Part shown: piece by piece, positions 43,714 to 52,988 of the stretch
How positions within the stretch are numbered: the first letter of the stretch is position 1
Layout of the letters: every line of letters starts with the position of its first letter
Translations under genes and position numbers: made by a program
Notes under the pieces: model-generated
Told to the model about the DNA's origin: nothing
The model's input: the letters and a program-made list of their open reading frames with translations, nothing else
The model's database searches: none
NCBI RefSeq assembly: GCF_027359355.1
Contig: NZ_CP114777.1
Location: 124,001 to 188,000 of the forward strand
Length of the DNA: 64,000 bases
Direction of reading: 5' to 3'
Source of the DNA: Prochlorococcus marinus str. MIT 1214
GTDB lineage: Bacteria > Cyanobacteriota > Cyanobacteriia > PCC-6307 > Cyanobiaceae

Positions 43714-46214
43714 GCAGTACTGATTCAAAATCTATTCCTGATGGAAAATCGAGTGAACTAGTATCTTGGATTCGATCTTTACAACAAGCTTTAACAGTTG
43801 AAGTCGACCATGGATTTATTAATATTCAAGGAAGAAACAACAAATTTTCTTTTTTTATAAGTGGCTATTTATTAGGCTGCCCTTCCACAAGTATTAACCA
43901 AAGAGATTTTTCTAAATTAAAGAAATTAGCTTCAGATTATGAAAAATATTCATCTATGTCTACAAATGATAGACGAAGAATAATAGTTCAGACCAGACAG
44001 ATTCTTCATAGCTTATATAAATATCAAGAAGGTGTGGAGAAAATAGAGTCAAAAAAATTAAGGATAAACTCATCAACCTATCAGAGAAGTTCATCAACAG
44101 ATTCATTAAGTTTAGGAGGCTCTATTTCATCTATTAAAGGTGTTGGACCAAAACTAGCTGAAAGATTGTCTTCGTTAGGTCTTATCTTAATTCGTGATCT
44201 CATAAATTATTTTCCTCGTGATTATGTTGATTACACCTCATTGAAAACTATAGATAAAAGTCAAGCAGGTCAGAATGTCACTATCGTTGCAAAAGTTAGA
44301 CGATGCAGTTCGTTTAAAAGTCCTAAAAACCCAAATCTTTCAATTCTTGAGTTGTTTATAAAAGATAATACAGGAGGTATGAAAATTACTAGATTTTTTG
44401 CAGGTCGTCGTAATAGTAGTATTGCATATGTAAAATCTCAACAAAGTTTGTACACAGTTGGTGCGACTGTGGCGGTAAGCGGGCTAGTTAAGGAAAGTAG
44501 ATATGGCAAATCATTAAATGACCCTTTAATAGAAATTATAGATAGTCCTAATAGTTATTTGAAATCAAAATCTATTGGTCAGATATTTCCTGTTTATTCT
44601 CTAACTGAGGGAATTACTGCTGATAAATTCAGAGATCTAGTACAATCGATTCTTTATTTGACATCTGAAATAAAGGAGCCACTCCCTAACCCTACATTAA
44701 AAAGACTAGACCTACCTACGAAGAAAGAAGCTTTTTTTCATATTCATAATCCTGAAAATTCTGAGACTTTAACTAAAGCAAAAAGAAGAATTGTTTTCGA
44801 AGAGTTTTTATTGTTGCAGCTCAGTCTTCTATTAAGACGTGAACGTCATAAGAAATGTAATTCTCCTCAATTATGTATTGAGCTAAGTAAGAATAGCCTA
44901 GTTAGGAGATTTTTGAGAATTCTTCCTTTCACCCTCACAGATGCTCAAAAAAGGGTTTTGAAGGAAATTGAATCAGATATAGTCAAATCCGAACCAATGT
45001 CTCGGCTCTTACAAGGCGATGTTGGGAGTGGAAAAACCGTTATCGCTATTTCAGCCCTCCTCACTGCAGTTCAATCAGGATGGCAGGCTGCTTTAATGGC
45101 ACCAACTGAGGTGCTTGCTTCACAACACTATCAAACATTAAGTAAATGGATTCCTCAACTTGAATTAAACGTTGATCTTTTAACAGGTTCTACCCCTAAG
45201 TCTCGGCGTAAAGAAATTCTTACTGATTTAGTAAATGGATCTACTAAAATTCTTGTAGGAACTCATGCATTATTTGAGGACCCAGTTGTCTTTGAACGAC
45301 TTGGTCTTGTAGTTGTCGATGAGCAACATCGCTTTGGCGTTAAGCAGAGAAACAAACTTTTGAATAAAGGCTTGCAACCTCATTTGCTAACCATGACTGC
45401 TACACCCATTCCTAGGACATTGGCACTTACTCTCCATGGTGATCTCGATGTAAGTCAATTAGATGAACTTCCCCCTGGTCGAACTCCTATTAATACTCAG
45501 CTGATATCACCTAAAGATAAAAAGTACGCATATGATTTAATAAGGAGTGAAATCAATAAAGGACATCAAATTTATGTTGTTCTACCTTTAATTGAAGAAT
45601 CCGAAAAACTTGAACTAAGCTCAGCTGTTGACGTACATCATCAATTGTCTACTGATGTTTTTTCAGATTTTACTGTTGAATTACTTCATGGAAAAATGAA
45701 AGGTGTAGAAAAGCAAGAGGTCATTCGTAATTTTCTTAACAAAAAGAGTGACATATTAGTTTCTACTACGGTTATAGAAGTAGGTGTTGATGTTCCAAAT
45801 GCCAGTGTAATGTTAATAGAAGATTCTGATCGTTTTGGACTTGCTCAATTGCATCAATTAAGAGGCCGTGTTGGGAGGGGGGCATCGAAGTCATACTGCC
45901 TGTTAAGCCATCAAAATAAAAATAAGTTGTCTCGACAAAGATTGGAAGTTTTGGTTAATTCCAATGACGGATTTGAAATTTCTGAAATTGACTTGCGTTT
46001 TCGTGGACCAGGACAAGTCTTAGGTACTAAACAATCAGGGTTGCCTGATTTCGCCCTGGCATCATTAGCTGATGATGCTGAAGTACTTGAACTTGCGCGG
46101 AATGAGGCTCGAAATATTTTAGATTCTGATCCTTTTCTTAAAAATAATTCTATGCTTCGTTCGCTAATAAAAGAACAGTGGGAAAAGCTGAAAATTGGTA
46201 ATAAATTAAATTAA
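43686..46214 (+). CDS. recG: ATP-dependent DNA helicase RecG
   Basis: RecG remodels stalled forks and branched DNA. The wedge OB domain lies at about 150-300, then the helicase motifs: Q-region, LLQGDVGSGKT (about 438-448), APTEVLA, DEQHRFG, TATPIPRTLALT, STTVIEVGVDVPNA and QLRGRVGRG. The first 120 residues are a cyanobacterial extension. The ATG lies inside the previous gene. Confidence 0.95.
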   Translation: MVEGYNQNISSTDSKSIPDGKSSELVSWIRSLQQALTVEVDHGFINIQGRNNKFSFFISGYLLGCPSTSINQRDFSKLKKLASDYEKYSSMSTNDRRRIIVQTRQILHSLYKYQEGVEKIESKKLRINSSTYQRSSSTDSLSLGGSISSIKGVGPKLAERLSSLGLILIRDLINYFPRDYVDYTSLKTIDKSQAGQNVTIVAKVRRCSSFKSPKNPNLSILELFIKDNTGGMKITRFFAGRRNSSIAYVKSQQSLYTVGATVAVSGLVKESRYGKSLNDPLIEIIDSPNSYLKSKSIGQIFPVYSLTEGITADKFRDLVQSILYLTSEIKEPLPNPTLKRLDLPTKKEAFFHIHNPENSETLTKAKRRIVFEEFLLLQLSLLLRRERHKKCNSPQLCIELSKNSLVRRFLRILPFTLTDAQKRVLKEIESDIVKSEPMSRLLQGDVGSGKTVIAISALLTAVQSGWQAALMAPTEVLASQHYQTLSKWIPQLELNVDLLTGSTPKSRRKEILTDLVNGSTKILVGTHALFEDPVVFERLGLVVVDEQHRFGVKQRNKLLNKGLQPHLLTMTATPIPRTLALTLHGDLDVSQLDELPPGRTPINTQLISPKDKKYAYDLIRSEINKGHQIYVVLPLIEESEKLELSSAVDVHHQLSTDVFSDFTVELLHGKMKGVEKQEVIRNFLNKKSDILVSTTVIEVGVDVPNASVMLIEDSDRFGLAQLHQLRGRVGRGASKSYCLLSHQNKNKLSRQRLEVLVNSNDGFEISEIDLRFRGPGQVLGTKQSGLPDFALASLADDAEVLELARNEARNILDSDPFLKNNSMLRSLIKEQWEKLKIGNKLN

Positions 46215-46313
46215 CTTTGTGAAAAGTTTTCACTATTGAACTCATTGCTTTTTTTGGTAAACTTAATCAAATAATTTTAAGCGATTAAAATTTAATACTT
46301 ATATTTTCTACAA

Positions 46314-47072
46314 ATGATAAAGATGAGACCTTGGAATAATATCAAAATAAATGAATGTAATGAGCCTTTAATTTCTATTCCAAAATCCATATCTCGTCTA
46401 ACACCTCATCCTTATATGTCGTTAGGCGCTCCATATTTAAGTGGTGCAGATCCATGGGTTTTACGTAAAAGTGTTTTAAAAAGATTGATACGTGCGCAAC
46501 AATACCTTTCCGAGATTAATCCCAAACTTCAGTTGGCTTTGTTTGATGCCTGGAGACCTATAGCTGTCCAAAAATTCATGTTTAATTACACTATTGAAGA
46601 AACTTGTATGTCAAAGGGGATTGATATTAATGATCTTTCTGTCAATGGAGGCGTCAATGATGTAATTGAGGAAGTTGGTCGTTTTTGGGCAAAACCATCT
46701 ACTGATCCTCTTACGCCGCCTCCGCACAGTACAGGCGCTGCGATTGATTTGACACTTGCTGACATGACTTGTAAACCATTGGATCTAGGTGGTGAAATAG
46801 ATTTTATTGGACCTGAATCTAGTCCTGACTTTTATAAGAAAGACTCTTTTGGAATGCCTAATTCAAAACTTCAGGTTTTTCAGGATAGAAGATATCTTTT
46901 GTTTTCAGTTATGGAACGTGCTGGATTTGTTCAACACCCAAACGAATGGTGGCATTTTAGCTATGGCGATCAGTTATGGTCTTGGTTAACTAAGAAAGGT
47001 AATGCTATTTATGGGTCTGCATTTGAGGTAAGTAAAGACATTACACATTCAGAGCCAAGTTTTATCACATGA
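46314..47072 (+). CDS. VanX-like D-Ala-D-Ala dipeptidase
   Basis: This 252-residue M15D peptidase has the zinc ligands His138 and Asp145 in PPHSTGAAIDLT, Glu211 and His214 in EWWH, and the transition-state Arg81 in DAWRP. Such enzymes hydrolyse D-Ala-D-Ala for peptidoglycan recycling rather than vancomycin resistance. No signal peptide is present. Its last 64 bases overlap the end of the convergent sir gene. Confidence 0.88.
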   Translation: MIKMRPWNNIKINECNEPLISIPKSISRLTPHPYMSLGAPYLSGADPWVLRKSVLKRLIRAQQYLSEINPKLQLALFDAWRPIAVQKFMFNYTIEETCMSKGIDINDLSVNGGVNDVIEEVGRFWAKPSTDPLTPPPHSTGAAIDLTLADMTCKPLDLGGEIDFIGPESSPDFYKKDSFGMPNSKLQVFQDRRYLLFSVMERAGFVQHPNEWWHFSYGDQLWSWLTKKGNAIYGSAFEVSKDITHSEPSFIT

Positions 47073-49153
47073 TCTCCAAGACTAGATGATGCTCCAGTAT
47101 CTTTCCAGCTAAGGAATAAAGGCTCTAATGTCTTCTCTAATTCATTGATAGGCATCTTTTGTAGATATGGAGTCGCCAATCTTTGTAAATTAGTGCTACC
47201 ACCAAGCCATAGTTGGTATTGATTTAGACCACTACCAACCAGAGCTAATTCTGCCATATATGGACGAGCACATCCGTTTGGACAACCTGTAACTCTTATC
47301 AAGATTGATTTGTTTATCTCTAGTTTTTTTAGTTGATTGTTTATTCGTTTCAAGAGCTTTGGTAAAAATCTTTCTGCTTCTGTCATCGCGAGTCCACACA
47401 ACGGTAGAGCTGGACAAGCCATTGCATGTCTAGTTATTGGCTCAGGGCTTTCTGGATTATTGAAACCAATATTAATCAGAGCATTGTTTACACTGGCTTT
47501 TTGATAATTACCAATGTTACACAAAAGTAAATCTTGGTTGGGAGTTAAACGAACGTCCAATGCGAATTTTTCAACTATATTTCTCAACTCTTTCTTTATC
47601 TCTCCGGTAAGCCTACCTGATAATAGTGGTAGCCCAACAAACCATAGTTTTTCAGATTGTTGATGCCAGCCTAAATAATCTTCAAGTATTGCATCCCCTT
47701 CGTTCCTTAAGGGGCCAATCTCTTTCGTAAAATATTTCGTTGTTAACTGTTTCTTAAACCAATCGACACCCATGTCATGCAAAACATATTTAAGTCTTGA
47801 GTGTCTTCGAGTTTTTCTATCTCCATAATCTCTTTGAAGAGCGAGAATAGATTGAACAAGTTCTAATATATATTTTCCTTCTACAAAACCAATGGGATCT
47901 GCTAATCTCGCAAATGTCGTATCTAGGTTGTGTGTTCTACCCATTCCTCCTCCTACATAGACATTACATCCTTCTATTGCTCCTTTTGCATTTGCGAACG
48001 TCACTAGACCTATGTCATGAGTTAGAATATCAACAGAATTATCTCCTGGTACTGTAGTTGCACATTTGAATTTTCTTGGCAAGTAGGTTGCACCATATAA
48101 AGGTTCATTTTTGTCTCCACTAAATACTCCAGGATTGCGTTGAAGCTTTCTTATCTTTTTGACTTCAGAGGTTGGCTTGATAGCATATTTCATCTCGCCA
48201 TCAACCCATAAATCAATATAGGTTCTCTCAGCTTTTTGGGGCGATAAAGCATCGGCAATATCATGAGCTAATTTTCTTGCAGCAGGATAAGACCCTTTTT
48301 CATAGGGGGCTGCTGGAGCCATAACATTCCTGTTGACATCTCCACAAGCAGCTAGTGTCGATCCCATTGACTTAACAATTGTTCCTATAACTTCTTTAAT
48401 ATTTCCTTTTTTTATTCCATGCATTTGGAAGCATTGACGAGTGGTCGCTCTAAGGGTTTTATTCCCTAGTCGATCAGATAGATCATCTAATGCAATAAAT
48501 AGGGGCCCTGGGACCAAACCAGCTGGATTTCTTAGCCGCAGCATCATTTGCCAATCTTTACCTGTGCCACCTCTTTTTCGATGTTCCCTATCATCTTGTT
48601 GGTAACTACCATGGAATTTTAAAAGTTGTACGGCGTCGTTTGTAAAGTGATCACTGTCGTTTAATAATTCACTTTGCAGGGGTTCATTTAAGTAATTACT
48701 ATCAGCTTTAAATTGTTCAAATTTCGCTCTAGGGGAATTATTCGCTATGCAAGGCGAAGGAACACTCTTTTCTATTTCTTCAACATTTGTACATCCATGT
48801 TCCTCGAAATTCATCAGAGCTTCGATAGCTGCATTGCTGAATCCAGCATCTTTTAAGTCTTTTTCTATGTTTTTTGGAGATTCTTTTGAATTATTATTTT
48901 TAATAGCCTCGAGTCTTATCCCCTTAGGTAAGGATTTGTTGATCTGTTTGGCCTCTTCTTCTCTGAGCTTTTCATCGAATTTTTGTTGAATAGATACTTC
49001 AGCTGAGCTCATGTTCTCTTCTGCTTCTTCTTTAGTGTTACCTATTTTTTTTACGACATCACATGTCCCAAAAGCATCTCTTAGTTTACCCCTTGGTACA
49101 GCAACCCTCAGGTAAAACCCCGATCTCCCTGGTATTTGTATAATCTTAGGCAA
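47009..49153 (-). CDS. sir: Ferredoxin-sulfite reductase with integrase-derived N-terminus
   Basis: Residues from about 143 are a full assimilatory sulfite reductase that reduces sulfite to sulfide with ferredoxin. The siroheme/4Fe-4S cysteines are in ACPALPLCGLA and VTGCPNGCARP. Residues 1-65 (GRSGFYLRVAVPRG, DVVKKIGNT) match the N-terminal domain of the integrase at 4980-6248, followed by a linker of about 75 residues. The longest frame starts at TTG, with a stop three codons upstream. An internal ATG at 49012 (residue 48) would remove most of the domain. The total of 714 residues is over 100 longer than usual Sir. Confidence 0.9.
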   Translation of the reverse strand: MPKIIQIPGRSGFYLRVAVPRGKLRDAFGTCDVVKKIGNTKEEAEENMSSAEVSIQQKFDEKLREEEAKQINKSLPKGIRLEAIKNNNSKESPKNIEKDLKDAGFSNAAIEALMNFEEHGCTNVEEIEKSVPSPCIANNSPRAKFEQFKADSNYLNEPLQSELLNDSDHFTNDAVQLLKFHGSYQQDDREHRKRGGTGKDWQMMLRLRNPAGLVPGPLFIALDDLSDRLGNKTLRATTRQCFQMHGIKKGNIKEVIGTIVKSMGSTLAACGDVNRNVMAPAAPYEKGSYPAARKLAHDIADALSPQKAERTYIDLWVDGEMKYAIKPTSEVKKIRKLQRNPGVFSGDKNEPLYGATYLPRKFKCATTVPGDNSVDILTHDIGLVTFANAKGAIEGCNVYVGGGMGRTHNLDTTFARLADPIGFVEGKYILELVQSILALQRDYGDRKTRRHSRLKYVLHDMGVDWFKKQLTTKYFTKEIGPLRNEGDAILEDYLGWHQQSEKLWFVGLPLLSGRLTGEIKKELRNIVEKFALDVRLTPNQDLLLCNIGNYQKASVNNALINIGFNNPESPEPITRHAMACPALPLCGLAMTEAERFLPKLLKRINNQLKKLEINKSILIRVTGCPNGCARPYMAELALVGSGLNQYQLWLGGSTNLQRLATPYLQKMPINELEKTLEPLFLSWKDTGASSSLGDHVIKLGSECVMSLLTSNADP

Positions 49154-49154
49154 T

Positions 49155-49176
49155 GGTACCTACAGCGGTACCTACA
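49155..49176 (-). promoter_or_regulatory. Tandem 10-bp repeats before the sir start
   Basis: Two perfect copies of GGTACCTACA (49155-49164 and 49167-49176) with a 12-bp period end one base before the TTG start. They parallel GGTCCTACCA x2 at the integrase start. On the gene strand each reads TGTAGGTACC, so AGG may also act as a ribosome binding site. Confidence 0.6.
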
Positions 49177-49333
49177 CTGTATCATTTTTCTTGTTGGTTA
49201 GTGCCTAATTGTTCAAATTAGACTATGAGTGAACAAAGAGCAATTCATTGAAAATTAAATTTTTTCTAGGACACAGAATGTAGAAGTAATTCAAATTTAG
49301 TTCTAACCTTGTTGAAAGCATAAGGAATTTTTT

Positions 49334-51496
49334 TTGTCTACTTACCTTTTAGAAATCGGCACTGAGGAATTGCCTGCTGATTTGGCTGAATCAGTTATTT
49401 CCCAGCTTGAGTTAAATGTAAATAACGATTTGAATTCGGCTCAAATAAAATTTAGTGAAATAAGAGTTACAACTACACCTAGAAGAATTGCATTAACGAT
49501 TGAAGGGATTGCTCCATTTTCTGAAGATAATATTTCAGAACGAAAAGGTCCTTCTGTTTCTCAAGCTTTTCATGATGGAAAACCTACAAAAGCAGCAATT
49601 GGCTTTGCTAAAAGATATGACATTTTACCTGAAAAATTAGAGGTTCGAGAAACGCAAAAGGGGGCATTCGTTTTCGCTAAATTAATTGAGAAAGGCAAGC
49701 CCGTTGGGAGTTTGTTGGCTGACTATTTACCTGGATGGATCAGCAAAATTCAAGGAAGAAGGTTTATGAGATGGGGGAAAGGTGATTTTCGCTTTTCGAG
49801 ACCTATCCGTTGGATTGTTTCTTTGATTGATTCTGAAGTTTTACTTTTTAGATTTTTTGGGTGCGATCCAGAAATTCAAATTGGTAATATCTCAAGACCA
49901 CATAGGTTGCATGGCTCAACATTAGAAATAAAGAATGCGAAAACTTATTTTGATCAATTAGAGGATGTCGGAGTAATAGTTGACAGGAATAAGCGCCTTT
50001 CAAATATCAATGATTTAGTTCTTAATCACGCAAGAACTAAAAACGTTAAGCCTGATCTGACTGCCTCCCTTTTGAATGAGCTAACCGATTTGGTTGAGTC
50101 TCCTTTACTTGTGACGGGGAGTTTTGATGAATCTTTCCTTGATTTACCCCCTGAGGTTTTGTCCACAGTAATGATGGTTCATCAAAGGTACATACCATTG
50201 TACAAAGTAAATGTTGAGTTTGATCCATTATCACTTGACTCAAGAAATATTCTACTTCCTGGCTTTTTGTGTATTAGTAATGGATTATCTTCAGCAAAAG
50301 AAAATATTATTGTAGGTAATGAAAAAGTTTTAAAGGCAAGGTTTTCTGATGCTTCATTTTTTATAAAGTCAGATTTATTAACCAATAGCTCTTTACGTAT
50401 TCAACAATTAAAAGATGTAACTTTTGCTGAAGGATTAGGCTCTTTATATGAACGTGTAAATCGGATTAAATGGCTTGTTGAACTTGTGACTTCAAAACTT
50501 CAATTTGATCAAGGGGATATTGAAAAATGCTTGAAAGTTGCACATTTTTCTAAACATGACTTAGTTAGCAATATGGTTGATGAATTTCCAGAGTTGCAAG
50601 GAATTATTGGATCTAAATACTTACTTCATGAGGGTGAATCCAGAGAAGTATGCCTTGGCGTTTTGGAACATTACAAACCGAAGGGGACGGCAGACTCTCT
50701 CCCATCAAATAATCTTGGGAATGCGGTTTCATTAGCTGAACGCCTTGAATTGCTTTTTAGTATTTATGTTAAGGGCGAAAGACCTACCGGTTCATCTGAT
50801 CCATATGCCTTGAGAAGAGCTGCGAATGGAATATTGATGATTTTATGGACTAAAGATTGGCAATTAAATATCAATGAAATACTAGATAATTCACTAGCTT
50901 ATTGGCAGCAACTTTTCCCTTCTCTTCCTTTTAATATAATTAGTCTTTCGTGCGAGTTAAAGGAATTCTTTCGTCAAAGAATTATTAGTTTATTAGAAGA
51001 GAAAGAAGTGGATTTTGATATTATTCAGGCAATTGCAGGAGATACAATTTCTACATCGAAATTATTAGATGATCCAACAGACATAAATTTTCGTACTTCT
51101 TTATTAATGGATATGAGGAAAAATAATACACTTAATTCATTGCAAGCAGTAGTGACTCGAGCCTCTAAGTTGGCAACCAAAAGTTCTATCCCGGAAGATG
51201 TAATAGATCCTTCAGTTTTTGTAGACAAATCTCTATTTGAGAAGGATTGTGAAATCGAAATGTTTAATGTTTTGGAGAAATTAAAACCTCTAGCTATAAA
51301 TGGTGATCGTGTTAAATATAAATTGTTGGCTGATGGTCTAGTCTCAAGCGCTGTAACTCTAGCTAACTTTTTTGATGGAGAAGGAAGTGTAATGGTTATG
51401 ACGGATGATATTAATATAAGAAATAACAGACTAAGTTTACTGACAATTCTTAGAAATCAGTCCTTGAAGCTTGCCGATTTTAGCAAGCTTAGTTAA
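49334..51496 (+). CDS. glyS: Glycyl-tRNA synthetase beta subunit
   Basis: This 720-residue subunit of the alpha2-beta2 enzyme shows YLLEIGTEELPAD at the start, TPRRIA, RKGPSV, MRWG...FSRPIRWIV, DLPPEVLSTVMMVHQRY and ERPTGSSDPYALRRAANG. It charges tRNA-Gly together with the alpha subunit encoded elsewhere. The start is TTG, eight codons before the conserved GTEELP. It is divergent from sir. Confidence 0.95.
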   Translation: MSTYLLEIGTEELPADLAESVISQLELNVNNDLNSAQIKFSEIRVTTTPRRIALTIEGIAPFSEDNISERKGPSVSQAFHDGKPTKAAIGFAKRYDILPEKLEVRETQKGAFVFAKLIEKGKPVGSLLADYLPGWISKIQGRRFMRWGKGDFRFSRPIRWIVSLIDSEVLLFRFFGCDPEIQIGNISRPHRLHGSTLEIKNAKTYFDQLEDVGVIVDRNKRLSNINDLVLNHARTKNVKPDLTASLLNELTDLVESPLLVTGSFDESFLDLPPEVLSTVMMVHQRYIPLYKVNVEFDPLSLDSRNILLPGFLCISNGLSSAKENIIVGNEKVLKARFSDASFFIKSDLLTNSSLRIQQLKDVTFAEGLGSLYERVNRIKWLVELVTSKLQFDQGDIEKCLKVAHFSKHDLVSNMVDEFPELQGIIGSKYLLHEGESREVCLGVLEHYKPKGTADSLPSNNLGNAVSLAERLELLFSIYVKGERPTGSSDPYALRRAANGILMILWTKDWQLNINEILDNSLAYWQQLFPSLPFNIISLSCELKEFFRQRIISLLEEKEVDFDIIQAIAGDTISTSKLLDDPTDINFRTSLLMDMRKNNTLNSLQAVVTRASKLATKSSIPEDVIDPSVFVDKSLFEKDCEIEMFNVLEKLKPLAINGDRVKYKLLADGLVSSAVTLANFFDGEGSVMVMTDDINIRNNRLSLLTILRNQSLKLADFSKLS

Positions 51497-51516
51497 TTAA
51501 TTTAGTTAATTTGGTA

Positions 51517-52851
51517 TTATTTTTTACTGGTTTTTATACCACCTTTAATTGAACTTACGGCTAACATTTTATTAACTTCTTTGTCATCTCTTACTGCACT
51601 TGGAACTGGCTTGTATGTGCTTGGTGCTAGTGCCTTCCCTCTTAAAACAGAACCAATTGTTAGAAGGGTAAGTTTTAATTGTTGAAGCGGCTTCATCGCA
51701 ACCACAGTTTTATAGAGATAGCTATCAAATGTAAGTCTTTGTACATCCATGTCACCACACATCTCTACAAATGCTTCTCTTGCTCCATCACTGGTATAGA
51801 AAATTCTTTGGAGAATATCTAAAACTGTATATGTGGTTCCGTACTTTTTATCCCATTTTTTTAAATACTTTTTGAGATCATTCTCTGTGGGTATTATTTT
51901 CCCATTTTGACTTGATTCGACAATTTGCTCTGCACACATCCTTCCACTTTTGGCAGCAAAATAAATTCCTTCTCCTGAACTTTTGGTTACATAACCAGCG
52001 GCATCTCCAACCAGTGCCATTCTTCCAACAACTCTTCTTGGCCTGGGATGCTCAGGTATTGGATGGGCTTCTACTTTGATGACTTCTCCATTTACTAGTC
52101 TCTTCTTTGCTCTCTCTCTAACACCAATCTGGAGGCTTTTTATCAAACCACCATTTTGTTTCATTGTTCCTGTTCCCGCTGCGACATGGTCGTATTTGGG
52201 AAAGACCCAACCATAGAAATCAGGTGATACATCTGTTCCAACATACATTTCGGCTCTATCTTCGTAATACTTCATTTCCTCTTTTGGAAGTTTTATCCTT
52301 TCTTGAATTGCTACTGCATAGTTGTAATCACCAGCATCCATTGCTTTTGCAACTCTGCTAGTTGCACCATCTGCCCCAACAATTAAATCTACCTCAAGTT
52401 GCTTTCCTTTCTCTTCAGATTGGTCGTTAAGTATTTCGGTGTAATGAAGTTTATATGGACCTTGTTTGTTGGTACCAGTTTCTATTTTTGATACCAATCC
52501 ATTTACTAATGTTGCGCCAAGTTCTGCGGCGCGATTTCTCATGAATGAATCCATAACTTCACGCCTCAACATTCCTATATATTCTTTGTCGCTTCCTGGA
52601 TAAATATCATCCAAAATAATATCTACTTCTCTATTTGAAGGAGATATCATTTTCATGTTCCTGACTTTCCTATCAATAATTGATTCAGGAAGATCAAATT
52701 CAGAAACCATACACAATGGAATAGCTCCTCCGCATGGTTTTGCATTATCAAGCTTTCTTTCGAAAATCCAAGTTTTAATTCCTGCTTTAGCCAAAATTTC
52801 TGCAGCGCATGATCCACTTGGACCACCACCAATAACAGCAACTCTTAACAT
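51517..52851 (-). CDS. chlP: Geranylgeranyl reductase
   Basis: ChlP reduces geranylgeranyl to phytyl groups for chlorophyll and tocopherol. The FAD motif VIGGGPSGSCAAEILAKAG opens the protein. FERKLDNAKPCGGAIP, VGADGATSRVAK, YGWVFPKYDHVAAGTGT and LVGDAAGYVTKSSGEGIYFA are diagnostic. Length (444 residues) is normal. It fits an organism that makes divinyl chlorophylls. Confidence 0.94.
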   Translation of the reverse strand: MLRVAVIGGGPSGSCAAEILAKAGIKTWIFERKLDNAKPCGGAIPLCMVSEFDLPESIIDRKVRNMKMISPSNREVDIILDDIYPGSDKEYIGMLRREVMDSFMRNRAAELGATLVNGLVSKIETGTNKQGPYKLHYTEILNDQSEEKGKQLEVDLIVGADGATSRVAKAMDAGDYNYAVAIQERIKLPKEEMKYYEDRAEMYVGTDVSPDFYGWVFPKYDHVAAGTGTMKQNGGLIKSLQIGVRERAKKRLVNGEVIKVEAHPIPEHPRPRRVVGRMALVGDAAGYVTKSSGEGIYFAAKSGRMCAEQIVESSQNGKIIPTENDLKKYLKKWDKKYGTTYTVLDILQRIFYTSDGAREAFVEMCGDMDVQRLTFDSYLYKTVVAMKPLQQLKLTLLTIGSVLRGKALAPSTYKPVPSAVRDDKEVNKMLAVSSIKGGIKTSKK

Positions 52852-52988
52852 CTTTGGATGAAAAATTTAGTTCTCTATATATAAAACTTACATCCTTATC
52901 TCATAGAAAGTATAAAGATTGGAGATACTCGTTACTATCGAAACATCATTTTTGTGAATTCCAATTGTTTTGACCATAAGCAGACCGT

